Assembly (NCBI GenBank): GCA_013140985.1
Contig: JABFRU010000021.1
Coordinates: 1 to 64,000, forward strand
From: Chitinophagaceae bacterium
Lineage (GTDB): Bacteria; Bacteroidota; Bacteroidia; Chitinophagales; Chitinophagaceae
Length of the DNA stretch: 64,000 bases
Direction: 5' to 3'
A program made the translations under genes and the position numbers. Shown one piece after another: positions 61,546 to 64,000 of the stretch. Every line of letters begins with the position of its first letter. The first letter of the stretch is position 1. The notes beneath the pieces were generated by a model. The model did no database searches. It was not told the origin of the DNA and worked only from the letters and a program-made list of their open reading frames with translations.

Positions 61546-61947
61546 TTATTTCGCATACATCTTATCTGTGATGGCGCTTAGCTTCTCATTAAATTTCAAT
61601 GCTTCAGCAGGATCAGTAAATGTGTCCATAAACTTAGTTGAAGCGTTTAAAACTGTTGTATATAAGCTGGTCAGCTCAGTATAATGACCTTTATAATTAG
61701 GATCTTCTTTTTGTTTTTTTTCATCAGCTATACGGGCATCCACTACTTTTTGCATGGCAGCAAGAATAGAAGCTTCATCTTTTAATGCAGCCGTTTCAAT
61801 TTTAGGCACCATGCCATCATCGGCAGCCGTGGTATTATTTTCAATATTTGCTTTTTTGTCTTCTTTCTTTTTATCCCCGCCACCGCAGGAAAGAAGGAGA
61901 AAAGAAGAAACAATGACAGCTATGGCAGAAAAATGTTTCAGTTTCAT
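61546..61947 (-). CDS. Small lipoprotein, unknown function
   Basis: A 133 aa protein with a clear lipobox (IVSSFLLLSCGGGDKKK, Cys about 21) and a Lys/Asn-rich linker. Helical stretches follow (ASILAAMQKVVDARIADEKKQ, LTSLYTTVLNASTKFMDTF). The track frame begins at 62223, running antisense through exbD; ATG 61947 is the sensible start. It is divergent from exbD with about 100 bases between them. I know no family. Confidence 0.8.
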   Translation of the reverse strand: MKLKHFSAIAVIVSSFLLLSCGGGDKKKEDKKANIENNTTAADDGMVPKIETAALKDEASILAAMQKVVDARIADEKKQKEDPNYKGHYTELTSLYTTVLNASTKFMDTFTDPAEALKFNEKLSAITDKMYAK

Positions 61948-62046
61948 AATAAAATATTTGATCGAAAAGGTACAATTAGAAATCACACAAATGCTGAAAT
62001 GGTGTGGAATTTTTATAAAACAGCTTCTTATTCTCAAACAAATGTT

Positions 62047-62580
62047 ATGACTGATATTGCTTCGGCGGTGAATGAGAACCGCAAAGCCGGAATACGGCAA
62101 AAGAAACATAGTCTTAAAATAGATATGACGCCGATGGTTGATCTTGGTTTTTTGCTGATCAGTTTTTTTGTGATCACAACAGAAATGAGCAGGCCAAGGG
62201 CAATGAAGCTTTTTATGCCGCATGATGGAAAGCCAACGCCATCAAAAGAATCAACAACGATCACTATTCTTACCGGCGCTGATGATAAACTGTTTTATTA
62301 TTACGGCGAAGAAAAAAATGCCGGCACTAAAAACCCTATTATACAAACTTCATGGGATGAAGAAACAGGTATTGGAAAAGTTCTCAGTGATAAACAAGCA
62401 GGACTTGATCAAACAAAAGCCGGAAGGGATGAAATGGTAGTGATCATTAAGCCAGGTAAGCGATCGAACTATAAAAACATGGTGGATATATTGGATGAAA
62501 TGCTCATTCATCGGATAACCCGGTATGCGATCGTGGACCCGGGAGCTATTGACGCGGCCTTCCTGGAAAAAGCCGAGTGA
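62047..62580 (+). CDS. ExbD/TolR-type protein, orphan
   Basis: A 177 aa proton-channel accessory protein. A cytoplasmic N-terminus is followed by one TM helix with the conserved Asp context IDMTPMVDLGFLLISFFVIT and a periplasmic domain. Such proteins work with ExbB and energise TonB or gliding machinery. Here no exbB or tonB is adjacent, so it must pair with distant partners. The periplasmic part (FYYYGEEKNAGTKNPI) is typical for Bacteroidota ExbD. Start is ATG 62047, not the track's 61933. Confidence 0.85.
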   Translation: MTDIASAVNENRKAGIRQKKHSLKIDMTPMVDLGFLLISFFVITTEMSRPRAMKLFMPHDGKPTPSKESTTITILTGADDKLFYYYGEEKNAGTKNPIIQTSWDEETGIGKVLSDKQAGLDQTKAGRDEMVVIIKPGKRSNYKNMVDILDEMLIHRITRYAIVDPGAIDAAFLEKAE

Positions 62581-62610
62581 TCCTTTTTTATCTTCAACAA
62601 ATTTTTTTAT

Positions 62611-62656
62611 AAGCCTTTTTTCAGGCAAATAGCTGAAAAAGAAGGCTTTTGTTTTT
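62611..62656 (+). terminator. Terminator after exbD
   Basis: AAGCCTTTTTTCAG pairs with CTGAAAAAGAAGGCTT, with a small bulge, followed by TTGTTTTT. Confidence 0.7.
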
Positions 62657-62694
62657 GAGCTGAGTCCCAAGTCCCCGAGTTACTGTAAAAAATA

Positions 62695-62737
62695 TGGTAC
62701 TTTGTGTTGCATAGTACCAAACATCACCCTATCTTTG
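62695..62737 (+). promoter_or_regulatory. padR promoter with inverted-repeat operator
   Basis: TTG (62707-62709) lies 20 bases before TATCTTTG (62730-62737), a consensus -33/-7 pair. TGGTACT-N11-AGTACCA (62695-62701 and 62713-62719) forms a perfect 7-bp-arm palindrome straddling the -33, well placed for autorepression by PadR. Confidence 0.7.
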
Positions 62738-62763
62738 TTCCATAATTGATAAATTGAAAGGAA

Positions 62764-63114
62764 ATGAATATTGAAAATACACAGAGCCAGATGCGGAAGG
62801 GGATATTGGAGTTTTGCATTCTTTCCATCATTCGTCGTGGCGAAGCCTACCCGAGTGATATCGTTGAAGAAATGAAAGCGGCCAATCTCCAGATACTGGA
62901 AGGCACTTTATATCCCCTGCTTACCCGTTTGAAAAATGCAGAGATGCTTACATACCGGTGGGTAGAAAGTAATTCCGGTCCGCCGAGAAAATATTTCTCT
63001 CTGACAGAAAAGGGCCTGAGTTTTTATAAAGAGCTTGAACAAACCTGGAATGAACTTTCTAACGGAGTGAATGCACTTACCAGTAAAAAAGCAGATGAAC
63101 CATTGAATAATTAA
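62764..63114 (+). CDS. PadR-family regulator
   Basis: A 116 aa winged-helix repressor. ILEFCILSIIRRGEAYPSDIVEEMKAA and LQILEGTLYPLLTRLKNAEMLTYRW are classic PadR segments, with a C-terminal dimerising helix (FYKELEQTWNEL). It lies 30 bases before a PspC-domain gene, a common Bacteroidota pair in which PadR controls the envelope-stress gene. Its promoter carries a 7-bp-arm palindrome, so autoregulation is likely. Confidence 0.9.
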   Translation: MNIENTQSQMRKGILEFCILSIIRRGEAYPSDIVEEMKAANLQILEGTLYPLLTRLKNAEMLTYRWVESNSGPPRKYFSLTEKGLSFYKELEQTWNELSNGVNALTSKKADEPLNN

Positions 63115-63144
63115 TCAACCAGTTTCAACCAAATAATTACAACG

Positions 63145-64000
63145 ATGAAAAAGATCATTAATATAAACTTAAGCGGCAGGGTGATACCGATAGAAGATTC
63201 GGCATACGAAAAGCTGCAGGCTTATATAGAAAGCTTACGCCGCTATTTTTCCAACGAAGAAAGTCGTGAGGAAATCATCAACGATATTGAAAGCCGTATT
63301 GCAGAATTGTTGCATGAGAAAATTCGCAAAGGTACATCAGCTGCAACGGATGCTGATGTGGATGAGATCATCGCCTCCATGGGTACCATTGAAGATTTTG
63401 AAGCAGCAGAAAAAGAAAATATCGCATCATCGGCAACAAGTTCTTCAACATCCGGACAAAGCCAGCAACAGCAATATACTTACTCCGAAAAAAAATCAAA
63501 AGGCAGGTTATACCGGGATTCCAATGATAAATTCATTGGCGGCGTATGCAGCGGCATTGCAAACTACCTGAACCTTGATACATCTATTGTAAGAATATTA
63601 TTTGCCATAATAACTTTTGGCGGATTCGGGCTCGGTATTCTTGCTTATATCATTTTATGGATAGTGTTGCCGCCAAAAGACCTGGAGGGTTCATATAGAA
63701 AAAGATTATACCGCAATCCTGACAACAGGATCATAGGAGGTGTGGCAGGTGGTCTTGCTGCTTATTTTGGCAGAAACGCAAACACTATCCGGCTGATATT
63801 TGCCGCACCGATCCTGTTGAGCATAATTATCCGAATCATTAACAGGATGTCATGGGACAATGATTTCGATCTCGCATTTAATATTGGTTTTGGTTCATTG
63901 ACAGGTGTATTTGTTTTAACCTATATCATATTATGGATCGTATTGCCCGAAGCAAACAGTGATTATGAGAAAATGGAAATGCGGGGAGAAAAGGTTGATG
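63145..64000 (+). CDS. PspC-domain membrane protein, 3'-partial
   Basis: Missing from the ORF track because it runs off the right edge. From ATG 63145 the frame is open to the end (285 codons). An N-terminal helical region (KKIINI, SAYEKLQAYIESLRRYF, IIASMGTIEDFEAAE) is followed by two PspC domains: RLYRDSNDKFIGGVCSGIAN and RLYRNPDNRIIGGVAGGLAA, each with membrane helices (ILAYIILWIVLPP, VLTYIILWIVLPE). PspC proteins sense or buffer envelope stress. The pair with padR implies co-regulation. The C-terminal part is unseen. Confidence 0.9.
   Translation, partial: MKKIININLSGRVIPIEDSAYEKLQAYIESLRRYFSNEESREEIINDIESRIAELLHEKIRKGTSAATDADVDEIIASMGTIEDFEAAEKENIASSATSSSTSGQSQQQQYTYSEKKSKGRLYRDSNDKFIGGVCSGIANYLNLDTSIVRILFAIITFGGFGLGILAYIILWIVLPPKDLEGSYRKRLYRNPDNRIIGGVAGGLAAYFGRNANTIRLIFAAPILLSIIIRIINRMSWDNDFDLAFNIGFGSLTGVFVLTYIILWIVLPEANSDYEKMEMRGEKVD

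Overview
The window looks like chromosomal DNA of a Bacteroidota, most likely the Chitinophagales/Chitinophagaceae. The support is a gliding-motility/T9SS-type C-terminal domain, an IPExxxVDY protein, a DUF2480 protein, an S46 dipeptidyl peptidase, GxxExxY proteins, a TPR hybrid kinase with an AraC output, weak or absent Shine-Dalgarno sites, and repeated TAnnTTTG -7 promoter boxes. Most genes are ordinary housekeeping or envelope genes. No phage, IS transposase or CRISPR array was seen.

Layout. 1-1.7 kb: a GH3 glucosidase running off the left edge with an apparent one-base frameshift, then tRNA-Phe. 2-7.5 kb: recQ, a KdsD-type isomerase, a mannose-1-phosphate guanylyltransferase and a PolB-like exonuclease. 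7.5-12 kb: RidA, a lipoprotein, MmcQ, a tocopherol-cyclase-like protein, a methionine-type aminotransferase and an EamA transporter. 12.1-14.2 kb: an arsenic cluster (arsR, cupin, arsM, an unlisted 28-residue Cys-rich microprotein, arsC) with an inverted repeat wrapped around the arsR -7 box. 14.2-21.2 kb: a GT39 glycosyltransferase, a hybrid histidine kinase, two NTF2-like proteins and nadA. 21.2-21.8 kb: a gene-free stretch with seven DnaA-box-like 9-mers next to an AT-rich block, a candidate oriC. 21.8-31.9 kb: S46 peptidase, PpiD-like foldase, DUF2480, CorA and a WD40-caspase protein. 32-35.5 kb: ssb, a GxxExxY unit and a PIF1-like helicase. 37-40.4 kb: a SET methyltransferase / ATP-grasp ligase / ATP-grasp-SET fusion operon. 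40.4-43.6 kb: mnmG, two parS-like sites, ybeY, feoA, nadD. 43.6-53.5 kb: chrA, an M20 peptidase, a beta-lactamase-fold protein, feoB, an M28 peptidase, a second GxxExxY unit, IPExxxVDY, phhB and ctlX. 53.5-64 kb: a TPR protein, selD, a repeat-bearing secreted protein, mnmH, rho, asnS, a lipoprotein, an orphan exbD, padR and a truncated pspC gene.

Three things stand out. First, the SET/ATP-grasp cluster, in which two domain families that rarely meet are operonic and also fused; it looks like an uncharacterised peptide-ligation plus methylation system. Second, GxxExxY nuclease-like genes sit inside inverted arms built of about 9-bp repeats. Two full units carry different repeat families, and a third, gene-less copy carries the arms of one of them, which suggests a mobile or REPIN-like protein/repeat pairing. 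Third, a candidate oriC and two parS-like sites lie 20 kb apart.

A background theme is short Bacteroidota-type intergenic repeats (GACTCCN, CCCCTTTAGGGG, AGCTGCGAGC, ATCCGTGTN and others). Two of these have entered selenium-pathway coding sequences (selD and mnmH). All calls come from reading the sequence. Nothing was run against a database.
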